Shown here: positions 45,637 through 55,960 of the stretch, piece by piece
How the letters are laid out: each line of letters begins with the position of its first letter
Numbering within the stretch: position 1 is the first letter of the stretch
Assembly: GCF_001678755.1 (NCBI RefSeq)
Contig: NZ_LZDS01000005.1
Coordinates: 55,330 to 119,329 of the forward strand
From: Acinetobacter gandensis
GTDB taxonomy: Bacteria; Pseudomonadota; Gammaproteobacteria; Pseudomonadales; Moraxellaceae
Direction of reading: 5' to 3'
DNA length: 64,000 nt
The notes under the pieces: model-generated
The model's input: only the letters and a program-made list of their open reading frames with translations
The model's database searches: none
What the model was told of the DNA's origin: nothing
Position numbers and translations under genes: made by a program

Positions 45637-46827
45637 TTATCGTTCACGCAAAGCTTCGCTGGCTTTGTTAAACGGTTTAACCAGATATTCAAGTACTGTT
45701 TTCGAACCTGTACGGATATCGACTGTTGCGACCATACCAGGCGTGATACTAAAGTCCTTACCTTCTTTATTGGTCAACTTATCACTATCTGTCCGAATAT
45801 ACACACGATAGTAAAACTGATCTTGTTTAACTTCATCACGTAAGGTATCAGGCGAAATTACCGTCACTTTTCCTTTTAAACCACCATAGATTGAATAGTC
45901 ATAAGCAGTAATCTTAACCAAAGCCTCTTGCCCTGGACGGATAAAAGCGATGTCGCGTGGCGAAATACGTGCTTCAACTAAAAGCTGCTCATCTAAAGGC
46001 ACGATAGTCATTAACTTACCATTTTGAGGAATCACCCCGCCTAAAGTCATAACATCAATTTCTTTAACAACACCACGGACTGGTGATTTAAAAACAGTAC
46101 GACTGAGCGTATCAGATTTACCACGAACCACTTGCTGTTGTGATTCAATATCCATATTCGCCTTAGAAAGCTCTTCGCGAGATTTGACATAGTACTGGTT
46201 ACGTACGTCATTCATTTGATTTTGCAAATCATTGGCTGAACGCTTTAAGCGTAAAACTTCAACTTCACTCGCTGCACCTTTTGCCACCAAAGGCTCAGTC
46301 ATCGCCAATTCTTGTTGTACAAGTACCAGGGCTTGTTTTAGACCTGATAGTGATTCATCCAAATTTGCACGACGTGAATGATATAGTGCTGTTTCTTCGT
46401 TCACTAATGTAGGAATTTTTAACACATCATTGGGAAATTTTAAAGCAGTCCCATTCACTTCTGCACGAAGACGCGCTGCTGTCGCACGAGCTGCCACCAG
46501 TAGTGACTCAGTCTCTGCCACATTCGATTCAAAACGTGTTGGGTCTAATTGCGCAAGGACTTGCCCTTGCTCAACAATTTGGCCTTCCTTCACATTTAAT
46601 TTGGTTAAAATACCGCCTTCTAAAGATTGAATGATCTGCTCTTTAGATGAAGGAATTACTTTACCTGTACCCGTTGAAACTTCTTCTAATTTGAATAACC
46701 ATGCCCAAATTAAAAGTACTGCCAAACCAATGGTTATAATCCAAATAATCAAACTCGTTTTTGGTAATGGTGGTTCTTTAAAACTGACAGCATTTGAACG
46801 TTTTACTTCTTGCTTATTATCGCTCAT
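45637..46827 (-). CDS. HlyD-family type I secretion periplasmic adaptor (LapC-like)
   Basis: The 396-residue membrane-fusion protein bridges the ABC exporter and TolC. An N-terminal cytoplasmic tail and one transmembrane segment (TSLIIWIITIGLAVLLIWAW, residues about 25-46) lead to a barrel-sandwich half (GILTKLNVKEGQIVEQGQVLAQLD near 72), a long coiled-coil hairpin (about 100-240) and the second half-barrel with the HlyD signature region (SPVRGVVKEIDVMTLGGVI near 250). It starts 3 nt after the ABC gene stop: one operon. Confidence 0.92.
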   Translation of the reverse strand: MSDNKQEVKRSNAVSFKEPPLPKTSLIIWIITIGLAVLLIWAWLFKLEEVSTGTGKVIPSSKEQIIQSLEGGILTKLNVKEGQIVEQGQVLAQLDPTRFESNVAETESLLVAARATAARLRAEVNGTALKFPNDVLKIPTLVNEETALYHSRRANLDESLSGLKQALVLVQQELAMTEPLVAKGAASEVEVLRLKRSANDLQNQMNDVRNQYYVKSREELSKANMDIESQQQVVRGKSDTLSRTVFKSPVRGVVKEIDVMTLGGVIPQNGKLMTIVPLDEQLLVEARISPRDIAFIRPGQEALVKITAYDYSIYGGLKGKVTVISPDTLRDEVKQDQFYYRVYIRTDSDKLTNKEGKDFSITPGMVATVDIRTGSKTVLEYLVKPFNKASEALRER

Positions 46828-46830
46828 GAC

Positions 46831-48963
46831 TTATGCCCCTGTTGCACGTTTAGGTGCACCCTGATTTTGATTCAAAATCTGATCACGAGGCCCATCCATC
46901 ACAATTTTACCTTCATTCACCACAATAATACGGTCAACAAGTTCCAATACAGCGCGACGATGTGTTGCAACAATCATGGTACGATTTTGTAAATAGCCTT
47001 TGAGATGATCAATTAATTGTTTTTCAGATACATCATCAATCGCAGCGGTCGGTTCATCCAATAACAAGATATTCGGTTGACGAATTAACAAACGTGCTAG
47101 GAGTAATGCTTGACGCTGCCCCCCAGAGAAACCTACACCACCTTCTAAAATAATGTGGTCTAAACCTTCTTTTTTCTCTTGTACAAAACTTAACGCGCCC
47201 GTGATTTTAAGCACATCAATGAGCTGCTCATCTGTCGCAAGTGGTGCACCTAAAGTTAAATTTTCACGAATTGAACCATAAAATAATTGTGCATTTTGAT
47301 TCAGTAAGCCCATATCACGGCGGACATCGGCTGGATCAATTAATGCCAGCTCAATACCGTCAAGTTTAATTTTGCCTTGTACTGGTGTTTGCATGCCTGA
47401 TAAGAGCTGTAACAGGGTCGATTTACCTGCTCCATTACGCCCTAAAATTGCAATTTTCTCACCAGCTTTAATTTCAAGTTTTGGAATGATTAAACTTGGA
47501 CGTGGATCATCTTCACCATATTTGAATGACACGCCATTCAATTCATAATCACCACTAATAACAGGCTTATGAATTAAGTGCGAATAATCAGGCTGATCCA
47601 CAGGCTTTTTCATCAACTCATCTAAGCCTGCTTTTGCCACTTTCGCTTGTTGTAAACGACCCAGTACCCCAGCTAGTGCGGAAATTGGCGCTAACATACG
47701 CGAGGATAGAATTGAGCAGGCTACCAAAGCACCAGTGGTCATTTCACCTTTCATTACTGCGAAACAACCGACCAATACAACTATGGCAAAGGTTAAACCT
47801 TGTATTTTTTGTGTCCAAGCAGACATCAAACCAACAATTTTACGTTGACGCATACTGACATCAGCAGACACTTCATTCATGTGATTCCACTGATTTTGAA
47901 AGCGTGATTCAGCACGTAATAACTTGATATCTTCCATACCTTGTACAGATTCAACCAATAATGCATTACGAATTGAAGATTCTCGCATCCCCATTTGTGC
48001 CAATTTCGCTAAAGGCTTTTGTGCCAAAATACCAGGAATAATCATCAGTGGCACAACCAACAACATTACCCAAAACAGGTTGCCGCCAATCAGCCAGAAT
48101 ATGAATAAGAACAAAAAGAAAAATGGTAGATCAGCAATTGCTGTGACCGTGGTGGAGGTCACCATTTCACGAACGCCTTCAAGCTCACGAATTTGAGAAA
48201 TGAATGTACCTGTTGATTTTGAACGTTCACTATTTTTAATGCGAAGTGCATGCCCAAATACACGGTCAGAAATTTTTAAATCTGCACGTTTACCAATAAT
48301 ATCCGATAAATAAATACGTGAAACACGCAGCGTAAATTCAAAAATAGCTGCAATGAGTACACCACCTGCCAGTACCCAAAGTGTCGGCACTGACTGTGAT
48401 GGAATCACTCGGTCATAAACATTCATCGAAAATAAAATAGTAGCCAGCGCCAAAATATTTGCCATTAAAGAGGCAAACATAATATCGATGTAACGCTTCC
48501 AATCTTTCAGAACAATGGACCAAAACCAATTTTTTTCAAAGGGTTTGATGTATTCATCGACACGAGCATCTGGCACTGAAGATTCAGGACGCAAGATATA
48601 AATATTACGTACGCCATTTGCTAAACGATCGAGTGAAAAAACTTGTGATAAACCTTCATCGCCACTGAGTTGTACGCTGGCATTGCCATCTACATCAATA
48701 CGTTCTACAACACCCACTTCACCACTGACAAATTCAACCAGTACCGGCAAGCGCCATGGATTTAGTAAATTAATATCGTATTTATTCTTACGAACACTTA
48801 AACCAATTTGGCGCGCCATCACTTGAACAAGTTCATCAGCATTATTATGTTGATTCCAATCCAGTTGTAGGCGAATACGCTCTTCAGAAGGTTCAATTCG
48901 ATAGTGCTTGGCAATATTCAATACCGCTTGAAGCCAAGGCTGATAATCTATGGTATTACTCAT
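46831..48963 (-). CDS. type I secretion ABC transporter (LapB-like, with degenerate C39 domain)
   Basis: The 710-residue fused permease/ATPase has an N-terminal C39-peptidase-like domain (about 1-130) without the catalytic Cys, as in exporters of RTX adhesins that use it for docking, not cleavage. Six transmembrane segments follow (about 160-440). The nucleotide-binding domain has Walker A ILGRNGAGKSTLL near 505, signature FSGGQRQALLLARLL near 612, and Walker B ILLLDEPTAAIDD. It overlaps the TolC gene by 4 bp (ATGA) and precedes the HlyD gene. Likely cargo: the adhesin at 56416 onward. Confidence 0.93.
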   Translation of the reverse strand: MSNTIDYQPWLQAVLNIAKHYRIEPSEERIRLQLDWNQHNNADELVQVMARQIGLSVRKNKYDINLLNPWRLPVLVEFVSGEVGVVERIDVDGNASVQLSGDEGLSQVFSLDRLANGVRNIYILRPESSVPDARVDEYIKPFEKNWFWSIVLKDWKRYIDIMFASLMANILALATILFSMNVYDRVIPSQSVPTLWVLAGGVLIAAIFEFTLRVSRIYLSDIIGKRADLKISDRVFGHALRIKNSERSKSTGTFISQIRELEGVREMVTSTTVTAIADLPFFFLFLFIFWLIGGNLFWVMLLVVPLMIIPGILAQKPLAKLAQMGMRESSIRNALLVESVQGMEDIKLLRAESRFQNQWNHMNEVSADVSMRQRKIVGLMSAWTQKIQGLTFAIVVLVGCFAVMKGEMTTGALVACSILSSRMLAPISALAGVLGRLQQAKVAKAGLDELMKKPVDQPDYSHLIHKPVISGDYELNGVSFKYGEDDPRPSLIIPKLEIKAGEKIAILGRNGAGKSTLLQLLSGMQTPVQGKIKLDGIELALIDPADVRRDMGLLNQNAQLFYGSIRENLTLGAPLATDEQLIDVLKITGALSFVQEKKEGLDHIILEGGVGFSGGQRQALLLARLLIRQPNILLLDEPTAAIDDVSEKQLIDHLKGYLQNRTMIVATHRRAVLELVDRIIVVNEGKIVMDGPRDQILNQNQGAPKRATGA

Positions 48964-50501
48964 GGCTGGACTTCAAACCCCTGAATAGACATATTATTAA
49001 GTTCATAAATATCTCGTGAACGTCCTGTCACTTGAATATATTGAGCAAGTGAAGCGTAAATATCGTATTGCGATGACACAATTTCTTGAGCTGCACTATG
49101 AATAGCTTGTTCCGCATTTAATAGGTCAACAACTGTACGTGTCCCTAATTTATATTGCTCTTGATAAAGCTCTTTTGTGCGAACCGTTGTTTCACGTCTT
49201 TGTACCAGTACAGACATTTGACGCTTTTTATTTTCAATTTGTTCGCGAATTAAACGTACCTGATCTACTACATCCAGATACACTGTATTCACTTGTGCCT
49301 TTGCAGCTTCTTCAGCATAACTTGCAGCACGTGTTTGCGCAGCAACGGCCCCACCTTGATAGAGATTACTGGTCGCTTCCAACATGATAGAGCTATAAAG
49401 ACCATCATCTTCATTATTATTTGGATTACGCCCATTAACTGCCTGACTTAAACTGCCTTTTACATTAATGGTTGGATAAGCACTCAGTTTAGATTGCTGC
49501 TTTTGTAATTTTGCGACTTCAACGCCTGCTTGCGCCTGCATCATACTTGGGATCATTTTAAAATCAGGATCTTTATACAATTCAGCAGCAGTTAAAATTC
49601 GGTCTGGAATAACCCAATTAATATTTGATACATCAAAACCCAATAATGTACGCAGACGCTGCTGATATTGTTTTAACTGTGTTTCTTGCACAATTAAATT
49701 TGACTCTGCTGCTTCTAAATTAGATTGCGCTTGGATTGGATCCGCCTGACTACTAATCCCTGCTTTTGCACGCAAATTTGCAATTTCAGCAATTCGACTT
49801 ACACCGGCAATCTGTTGGTTGGCAATTTTGGTGATTTCTTGATAACGTTTTATATTAATTATTGCATTCGCAACTTCAAGCGAGACTTCATCTAAATTAA
49901 CCAAAACATTTGCTTGTTCTTGTAAAGTTTTGGCTTCCTCAATATCAACTAAGCTACGTGTCTTACCAAAATCATAAAGCATTTGAGTCGCATTCAATGA
50001 AAATAACTGTCGACCACGCTCACCTTTGGTTAAGTCTGCTGTGCCAAGTCCACCTGAAATTTGTGGATAATACGCAGCATTTGCAACATCTACATTTGCA
50101 CTTTGAGATCCAACTGCAGCAATACTTTGTGTGATTTCAGGACGGCGTTGAACTGCAATGTGAATCGCATCAACGAAGCTTAAATTTTTAGCAACTGTAT
50201 TCGGATTGTAACTACCCTGTATTTTCTGACCGTATGAAACTGCTGGTAATTCTGCAACACGTGTTGTGTCTAGGTTGAACTTACTTAATTCAGTGACATC
50301 TATTTTGTCTATAGACCGTTTGGGTTTTGGTAAAAAGATTTTATCAAGGCTTTCTTGCAGCGTTTTATGCTTTTTCGCATTATCAACTTCTGCTGCATGC
50401 ACCAAACTAATCGAAAAAGGTAGTAATAACATACAAACAAAGGCGTATTTATTTGGTCGCTTCAACCCTTTTTTCGGGTTCGTTATCTTTCGTAATTGCA
50501 T
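48960..50501 (-). CDS. TolC-family outer-membrane efflux protein (LapE-like)
   Basis: The 513 residues start with a basic leader and hydrophobic segment typical of a signal peptide (YAFVCMLLLPFSISLVHA). The mature protein has the two TolC/OEP repeats: FVDAIHIAVQRRPEITQSIAAV near 110 and, in the second half, the KLSAYPTINVKGSLSQ and YQEQYKLGTRTVVDLLNAEQAI blocks. It forms the outer-membrane channel-tunnel of the secretion operon and is its first gene; the promoter should lie in 50502-50599, where I see AT-rich sequence only. Confidence 0.92.
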   Translation of the reverse strand: MQLRKITNPKKGLKRPNKYAFVCMLLLPFSISLVHAAEVDNAKKHKTLQESLDKIFLPKPKRSIDKIDVTELSKFNLDTTRVAELPAVSYGQKIQGSYNPNTVAKNLSFVDAIHIAVQRRPEITQSIAAVGSQSANVDVANAAYYPQISGGLGTADLTKGERGRQLFSLNATQMLYDFGKTRSLVDIEEAKTLQEQANVLVNLDEVSLEVANAIINIKRYQEITKIANQQIAGVSRIAEIANLRAKAGISSQADPIQAQSNLEAAESNLIVQETQLKQYQQRLRTLLGFDVSNINWVIPDRILTAAELYKDPDFKMIPSMMQAQAGVEVAKLQKQQSKLSAYPTINVKGSLSQAVNGRNPNNNEDDGLYSSIMLEATSNLYQGGAVAAQTRAASYAEEAAKAQVNTVYLDVVDQVRLIREQIENKKRQMSVLVQRRETTVRTKELYQEQYKLGTRTVVDLLNAEQAIHSAAQEIVSSQYDIYASLAQYIQVTGRSRDIYELNNMSIQGFEVQP

Positions 50502-50599
50502 GATGTAAGCAAGTCGTATTTTTAGTTAGAGTATACTGATTTATTGTTAATTTTTTAGATTAAATGGTCAGTTTTTGTCACATTAGACAATAACATAAA

Positions 50600-50630
50600 C
50601 CTGTTGAATGAAACTAGCGCATTCAACAGG
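50600..50630 (-). terminator. likely weak terminator after lptB
   Basis: A perfect 11-bp stem CCTGTTGAATG / CATTCAACAGG with a 9-nt loop lies 28 nt after the lptB stop. On the minus strand it is followed by TTTATGTTATT, a poor T-run, so read-through into the exporter operon is possible. Confidence 0.55.
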
Positions 50631-50658
50631 AAAATTCATCTTTTTATAATGATATTTA

Positions 50659-51402
50659 TCATACAACAAAGTCATCGCCTAAATAGACTTTACGCACCGT
50701 TTCATCAGCTAACACCTCATCAGGTGTGCCTTCTGCAATTACAGCACCTTCACTTACAATATAAGCATGCTCACAAATTGCGAGTGTTTCACGCACATTA
50801 TGATCAGTAATCAATACCCCAATACCACGATCTTTCAGTGTACGGATAATATCTTTGATATCGCCCACAGAAATTGGGTCAACACCTGCAAAAGGCTCAT
50901 CTAGTAGCATAAACTTAGGATCTGCCGCTAAGGCACGCGCAATCTCAGCACGACGACGTTCACCACCTGAAACACTCATACCTAATGAATCTTTAATATG
51001 GGTAATTTTAAAATCGGCAAGTAGTTCAGCAAGTCGTTGCTGACGTTGTTGCTTATTTAAATCTTTACGTGTTTCCAAAATTGACATGATATTTTCAGAA
51101 ATCGTAAGCTTTCTGAAAATCGATGCTTCTTGCGGTAAATAACCGATCCCTTTACGTGCACGTTCATGCATCGCTAAATCTGATAGATCTAGGTCATCAA
51201 GATGAATTTCACCTTTATCCATTCGAACCAGACCGACCACCATATAGAAACTCGTGGTTTTACCTGCACCATTGGGACCGAGTAATCCAACAATTTGACC
51301 ACTCTGCATACTAAAGGACACATCCTTTACCACCCAGCGCTTACTATAGTTTTTTGCTAAATGCTTAATGCACAGCGTTTGTACTTGCTGATTTTGCTCC
51401 AT
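50659..51402 (-). CDS. lptB: LPS export ABC transporter ATPase LptB
   Basis: LptB powers the LptB2FGC machine that extracts LPS from the inner membrane. The 247 residues include Walker [17 protein letters not shown] near residue 36, the signature [15 protein letters not shown] near 142, and Walker [14 protein letters not shown] near 160; the C-terminal end is short, as usual for LptB. Its ATG overlaps the lptA stop by one base (TAATG), so it is translationally coupled. In this genome region it is not followed by rpoN but by the exporter operon. Confidence 0.95.
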   Translation of the reverse strand: MEQNQQVQTLCIKHLAKNYSKRWVVKDVSFSMQSGQIVGLLGPNGAGKTTSFYMVVGLVRMDKGEIHLDDLDLSDLAMHERARKGIGYLPQEASIFRKLTISENIMSILETRKDLNKQQRQQRLAELLADFKITHIKDSLGMSVSGGERRRAEIARALAADPKFMLLDEPFAGVDPISVGDIKDIIRTLKDRGIGVLITDHNVRETLAICEHAYIVSEGAVIAEGTPDEVLADETVRKVYLGDDFVV

Positions 51403-51968
51403 TAATCACGCGCTCCTGGGAAGGATTTAGTGCTTGATGGTGGAATGACAATTTGTACACGACCTGTCGATGAACCCGATTTATTCGGAGTACCTTCAGC
51501 AACAATATCACCCTTATTCATACTGTATTTCAATGAATTACCACGAATACTCGCACCATCTTGTTGAAGCAATGCATTACCAGTCATAGTGATGATGCCG
51601 GTTTCAGCATTATAGATAATTTTTTGAGCCTGACCTTTAGCTGGGCCTTTAGCTGGATCAGTTTTTTGTTGGAAATGTGCAGGGCCACCTGTCGCTGTGA
51701 TCGTACTAATTTCTTTTTTACTGTTCAGGTTTGCAACAATTGAATTTGCTTGTAGCTTCATCGTGCCCTGTTCAATGATCACGTTACCAGTGTAGGTCGT
51801 GATGCCTGTTTTTTCATTGAATGTTGCACGATCCGCAACCAATGAAATGGGTTGATTACGGTCAGAAGGTAAAGCAAATGCCGCAACCGAGCATAACGCC
51901 AGTGAACCGAGTAGCGCTGCGCGTTTTAGGAAAGTTTTAGGAGTGTTTCGATTAAGATTATGGTTCAT
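51402..51968 (-). CDS. lptA: LPS transport periplasmic protein LptA
   Basis: LptA forms the periplasmic beta-jellyroll bridge for LPS. The 188 residues begin with a signal peptide (cut near AFA in [10 protein letters not shown]). The OstA-like beta-fold shows repeated strands ([40 protein letters not shown]). I start at ATG 51968, with GAGGAAAG just upstream; the longer frame is unnecessary. It overlaps lptC by 11 bp and lptB by 1 bp: a tightly coupled operon. Confidence 0.93.
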   Translation of the reverse strand: MNHNLNRNTPKTFLKRAALLGSLALCSVAAFALPSDRNQPISLVADRATFNEKTGITTYTGNVIIEQGTMKLQANSIVANLNSKKEISTITATGGPAHFQQKTDPAKGPAKGQAQKIIYNAETGIITMTGNALLQQDGASIRGNSLKYSMNKGDIVAEGTPNKSGSSTGRVQIVIPPSSTKSFPGARD

Positions 51969-52500
51969 ACTTTCCTCGAATATTAAAAAATTCGTATTGA
52001 CCGTCATTCAAATTGGCTTTTAAACCTTGGCTAGTAAATTCAGCTTGTGGCGAAATCACAGTAACAGGTTTATTCGTCTCAAGTTCACGAGTATCAGGAA
52101 ATGCAGTAAGTTCATCGGTATGAAACTCCATTTGCCCTTGATTCATCAATTTAGTCGCCACGACTTGCTCACTGAGTACAACTTTTTTATTGTCATCTGT
52201 GCCATTTGCTTGTTTTGCAAAGAATGTTGCATCTACCGCACCATCTTTATATGCAGAGGCTTTCAGATTTACCAAGTGTGAGGTTTGTTTCTGCAAATCT
52301 TGCTCAAGACGATCGACCTGAGCACGAATATGCAATTTGCCTAATTCATCAGTTTGGGTGATCACAATATTTTCAGCAGAATACGTCATACTTTTAGACG
52401 AGTCTGCTTGAAGCTTGTTACCTTTACCACCGAAGTAGTAGTAACCGCCACTTATTGCGGCAATAACCACTGCCGTAACGTATAAAACTTTAGTATCCAT
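51958..52500 (-). CDS. lptC: LPS export protein LptC
   Basis: LptC is the bitopic inner-membrane member that passes LPS to LptA. The 180 residues have one N-terminal transmembrane helix (VLYVTAVVIAAISGGYYYFG) and a periplasmic YrbK-like domain of beta strands (MTYSAENIVITQTDELGKLHIRAQVDRL, with TVISPQAEFTSQGLKANLNDG and [12 protein letters not shown] at the end). It sits between kdsC and lptA, 37 bp after kdsC, the conserved order. Confidence 0.92.
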   Translation of the reverse strand: MDTKVLYVTAVVIAAISGGYYYFGGKGNKLQADSSKSMTYSAENIVITQTDELGKLHIRAQVDRLEQDLQKQTSHLVNLKASAYKDGAVDATFFAKQANGTDDNKKVVLSEQVVATKLMNQGQMEFHTDELTAFPDTRELETNKPVTVISPQAEFTSQGLKANLNDGQYEFFNIRGKYEP

Positions 52501-52537
52501 AAGCGGAGATTCAATCCAGTGACGGCATCATAGTTTA

Positions 52538-53077
52538 TTAATAAGGTGCACTTGCATATTTTTCAAGTAGTTCCTGGTATACCCCTTTAGATACCAACAA
52601 CATGTCGCAAATTTCACGTACTGCACCACGACCACCCATAGCTTGAGTTACCAGATCTGCACGACGACGCACTTCTAAATGACCATTTGGTACAGTGACT
52701 TTCATCCCCGCAATCGCAAAAGCTGAAAGATCAGGCCAATCATCACCCATATACAAACAATCTGAAGGATCAATACCAAACTGAGCACACGCTTCTTTTA
52801 AAGCAACGCCTTTGTCTTCGCGACCTTGAAAAACCAAATCAACACCAAGGTCTGACATGCGCTTATCAACGATATTGCTCTTACGACCTGTAATGATGAT
52901 AACTTTAATACCCGCTTTTTGAACCAGTTTCATACCTAGTCCATCACGAATATCAAATGATTTAATTTCATCGCCTGTATTGGTCAATGTAACAAAACCA
53001 TCACTTAAAATACCATCTACATCTAATACCAATGCTTCAATGTGACGCGCTTGTTCTAGCAAAACATATGATGCCAT
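52538..53077 (-). CDS. kdsC: 3-deoxy-manno-octulosonate-8-phosphatase KdsC
   Basis: KdsC is a HAD-family phosphatase that turns Kdo-8-phosphate into Kdo for the LPS core. The 179 residues show the HAD motif I DVDGILSDG with the nucleophile Asp, motif II IIITGRKS, and the later YMGDDWPD with the metal Asp pair. There is no cap domain insertion, as in other tetrameric KdsC. It starts 4 bp after kdsD and is followed by lptC. Confidence 0.95.
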   Translation of the reverse strand: MASYVLLEQARHIEALVLDVDGILSDGFVTLTNTGDEIKSFDIRDGLGMKLVQKAGIKVIIITGRKSNIVDKRMSDLGVDLVFQGREDKGVALKEACAQFGIDPSDCLYMGDDWPDLSAFAIAGMKVTVPNGHLEVRRRADLVTQAMGGRGAVREICDMLLVSKGVYQELLEKYASAPY

Positions 53078-53081
53078 TTAA

Positions 53082-54059
53082 TTAATTTACCCCAGCTTGA
53101 ATCAGATCATGCATGCTGATAATACCAATGACTTTATTGGCTTCATCAACTACAACAAATTGTGTAATTTTCTTTTCATTCATACGTTCTAACGCATGTA
53201 CTGCACGAGCATCTTGTGAAATGGTCAATGGATTTTGAATCATTACATCAGACACGTGCATGTTTACATCAAAGCCTTGCTGCTTATCAATTAAACGACG
53301 CAAATCACCATCAGTAAAAATACCCAATAATCGATCCTGCTCATCAACAACTGTGGTTAAGCCAAGACGTTTGTTCGAAATTTCGTACAGAACTTTGTTC
53401 ATTGGTGTATCTGGTGAAACTTTTGGTAAATCTTCACCTGTGTGCATTAAATGTTTTACATGCAGTAATAAGCGTTTACCCAAGGCACCCGCTGGATGAG
53501 ATCGAGCAAAGTCATCCGATGTAAAGCCACGAGCATCTAATAAAGCCACTGCCAATGCATCACCCAAAGCAAGCGTTGCTGTCGTACTTGAGGTCGGTGC
53601 TAAACCTAATGGGCAAGCTTCTTGAATATTTCCAAGCGTCAATGCTACATCAGCATTTTGTGGCATCGGGCCTTTATCATCACCACTAATGGTAATAAGT
53701 GGAATCTCAAGATGTTTGATTAATGGCATTAACATCATAATTTCATCGCTCTTCCCAGAGTTCGAAATTGCAATGAGCACATCACCACTGACCAACATCC
53801 CCAAGTCCCCATGACCTGCTTCACCAGGATGCATAAAGAAGGAGGGCGTGCCAGTTGAGGCAAATGTAGCAGCCATTTTACGACCAATATGGCCTGATTT
53901 ACCCATGCCTGTAATCACTAAACGACCACGACATTTTAAAATGTATTCGCATGCACGATCAAAACGCTCATCAATTTGAGTCGCTAATACCTGTAGTGCA
54001 TGTTCTTCGATACGTAAAGTTTCTAATGCAACTTTTTGAAAATCGATTTGATTCGGCAT
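53082..54059 (-). CDS. kdsD: arabinose-5-phosphate isomerase KdsD
   Basis: KdsD interconverts ribulose 5-phosphate and arabinose 5-phosphate, the first step towards Kdo. The 325 residues hold an N-terminal SIS domain (RLVITGMGKSGHIGRKMAATFASTGT near residue 46, AISNSGKSDEIM near 105) and two C-terminal CBS domains (MNKVLYEISNKRLGLTTVVDE onward). I start at ATG 54059, which fits the family length; TTG 54074 is in frame but less likely. It is the first gene of the kdsD-kdsC-lptC-lptA-lptB run. Confidence 0.94.
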   Translation of the reverse strand: MPNQIDFQKVALETLRIEEHALQVLATQIDERFDRACEYILKCRGRLVITGMGKSGHIGRKMAATFASTGTPSFFMHPGEAGHGDLGMLVSGDVLIAISNSGKSDEIMMLMPLIKHLEIPLITISGDDKGPMPQNADVALTLGNIQEACPLGLAPTSSTTATLALGDALAVALLDARGFTSDDFARSHPAGALGKRLLLHVKHLMHTGEDLPKVSPDTPMNKVLYEISNKRLGLTTVVDEQDRLLGIFTDGDLRRLIDKQQGFDVNMHVSDVMIQNPLTISQDARAVHALERMNEKKITQFVVVDEANKVIGIISMHDLIQAGVN

Positions 54060-54224
54060 ATTTTGTGGATTCAAAACCTTTACACCTTACTAACTCGCCA
54101 ACGAGTTAACCTTTAATAGGATTTCAGAATATTTTTAGACATTTTAGCATAACTAACAAAGTTCTACGTTTCAAAATATTGCTGCGAAATGTAATGTTTA
54201 TTGTAATTTTTCAATTTTTTAGAC

Positions 54225-54258
54225 AAAAAAAATCCTTATCTTTCGATAAGGATTTTTT
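54225..54258 (-). terminator. terminator after tRNA-Gly
   Basis: A perfect 14-bp stem AAAAAATCCTTATC / GATAAGGATTTTTT with a 4-nt loop has extra T on the minus strand side and lies 8 nt beyond the tRNA 3' end. Confidence 0.92.
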
Positions 54259-54265
54259 CGTATTC

Positions 54266-54341
54266 TGGAGCGGGAAAGGAGACTCGAACTCCCGACCCCA
54301 ACCTTGGCAAGGTTATGCTCTACCAACTGAGCTATTCCCGC
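54266..54341 (-). tRNA. tRNA-Gly (GCC)
   Basis: On the minus strand a 76-nt cloverleaf reads GCGGGAATAGCTCAGTTGG at its 5' end and closes with TTCCCGCTCCA, giving a 7-bp acceptor stem, discriminator T and encoded CCA. The D arm (GCTC/GAGC), the anticodon arm CCTTGCCAAGG with anticodon GCC, and the T arm with GTTCGAGTC are all present. It decodes GGC and GGT. Confidence 0.97.
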
Positions 54342-54351
54342 AATGAGGTGA

Positions 54352-54379
54352 ATTATAGAGAAATTCACACAACTGTCAA
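54352..54379 (-). promoter_or_regulatory. consensus sigma-70 promoter of tRNA-Gly
   Basis: On the minus strand TTGACA (54374-54379) and TATAAT (54352-54357), both perfect consensus hexamers, are 16 bp apart, and the -10 box lies 10 nt before the mature tRNA 5' end. This gives the tRNA its own strong promoter downstream of cysS. Confidence 0.9.
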
Positions 54380-54403
54380 CTCTCTATAATTTTATTTGTC
54401 TAT

Positions 54404-55825
54404 TTAATCAGCACGACGCCAAATTGTACCTTGACGTGTATCTTCTAGAACAACACCCTGATCTAGTAAAGACTGACGGATTTCATCTGCTTTCGCAAAT
54501 TCTTTGGCTTTTTTGGCATCTTTACGCTGTTGAATCAAATCTTCAATTTGTTCTTCAGTTAAACCCAACGTTTCTTGACCAATATCCGATTTTAAAAACT
54601 CATCAACGTTGTATTGCACTAAACCTAGGATATTGGTCAAGTGACGTAGCGTTGAATAATAAATACCCGCCTGCTCTGCATTTTCCTCTTTTACCGCACG
54701 ATTGAGTTCTTTATTGATTTCAAACAAAATCGCAATTGCTTCAGGTGTATTGAAATCATCTCGCATTGCAGCATTGAATTTTTCAACCAGTGCGTCGTCA
54801 AACTGTTGCGTCGACACTTCACCATACGCTTGTTGATATGCTTTAAAAGAATGGTAGAAACGTGAAAGTGTGTTTTTAGCTTCTTTGAGAGCAACATCAG
54901 AATAGTTCACAGGGCTGCGGTAGTGAGACGATACAATAAAGTAGCGTACAACTTCTGGATGGAATTTTTCTATGACATCGCGAATCGTGAAGAAGTTGCC
55001 GAGTGATTTCGACATTTTTTCACCGTCTACATTAATGAAACCTGCATGCATCCAGTAGTTTACATACTGCTCACCTGTTGCTGCTTCTGATTGTGCAATT
55101 TCATTCTCATGATGTGGGAAGCTTAAATCTGCACCACCACCATGAATATCGAAGTGGTTGCCTAAGCAGCAAGTGGACATTGCTGAACATTCAATATGCC
55201 AACCCGGACGACCATTGCCCCATGGTGAAGCCCAAGACGGTTCATTTTCTTTGGCATGTTTCCAAAGTACAAAGTCAAATGGATGTTTCTTTTCTACTTC
55301 AACATCTACACGTTCTGATGCACCGGCTTGCATGTCTTCAAGTTTACGACCCGAAAGACGACCATATTTTGCAAATTTTTCAACTTCAAAATACACATCA
55401 CCATTGTTTGCAGGATATGCTGTTCCATTATCCACCAACGTACCAATCATATTTTGCATTTGATCAATATGATCCGTTGCTTTCGGTGAAGCATCTGGTT
55501 CCAAACAACCTAATTTTGCAAAATCCTCATTCATTGCATCAATAAAACGGCTCGTAAGATCTGAAATCTTTTCACCATTTTCATTGGCACGTTTAATAAT
55601 CTTGTCATCTACATCTGTGATGTTACGAACATATTTTACCTGCCAACCCTGGCTACGTAAAAAACGAATAATGTAGTCAAATGCAATAACAGTACGCGCA
55701 TGCCCAATATGACAGTAGTCATATACAGTCATTCCGCAAACATACAAATCGATATGCCCTTCTTTTCGAGGTACGAATTCTACTTTTTTACGTTGCTCAG
55801 AGTTATAAAGAACAAAAGATTGCAT
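54404..55825 (-). CDS. cysS: cysteine--tRNA ligase
   Basis: This class I synthetase charges tRNA-Cys. The HIGH motif is in [18 protein letters not shown] near residue 28, with the zinc Cys; the other zinc ligands are in [11 protein letters not shown] and [10 protein letters not shown]. The KMSKS loop is [10 protein letters not shown] near 275. The C-terminal DALR-type and anticodon-binding helices end in [10 protein letters not shown]. 473 residues is normal. It lies upstream of the tRNA-Gly gene on the same strand. Confidence 0.96.
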   Translation of the reverse strand: MQSFVLYNSEQRKKVEFVPRKEGHIDLYVCGMTVYDYCHIGHARTVIAFDYIIRFLRSQGWQVKYVRNITDVDDKIIKRANENGEKISDLTSRFIDAMNEDFAKLGCLEPDASPKATDHIDQMQNMIGTLVDNGTAYPANNGDVYFEVEKFAKYGRLSGRKLEDMQAGASERVDVEVEKKHPFDFVLWKHAKENEPSWASPWGNGRPGWHIECSAMSTCCLGNHFDIHGGGADLSFPHHENEIAQSEAATGEQYVNYWMHAGFINVDGEKMSKSLGNFFTIRDVIEKFHPEVVRYFIVSSHYRSPVNYSDVALKEAKNTLSRFYHSFKAYQQAYGEVSTQQFDDALVEKFNAAMRDDFNTPEAIAILFEINKELNRAVKEENAEQAGIYYSTLRHLTNILGLVQYNVDEFLKSDIGQETLGLTEEQIEDLIQQRKDAKKAKEFAKADEIRQSLLDQGVVLEDTRQGTIWRRAD

Positions 55826-55926
55826 AGCTGTTCAAAAGACTTCAATAAAAGGATGGTTCATCTTAACCTAAGCATTATTATTCATAAAGTTTTCAGAAGT
55901 GTTTTATTTCTATATTTTGATCTAAT

Positions 55927-55960
55927 AATAAAAAGGCCAGCATTTGCTGGCCTTTTTATT
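55927..55960. terminator. terminator downstream of the 127-residue gene
   Basis: AATAAAAAGGCCAGC / GCTGGCCTTTTTATT form a perfect 15-bp stem with loop ATTT. It lies directly at the stop codon of the minus-strand gene ending at 55961, between it and cysS, and can work on either strand. Confidence 0.88.
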
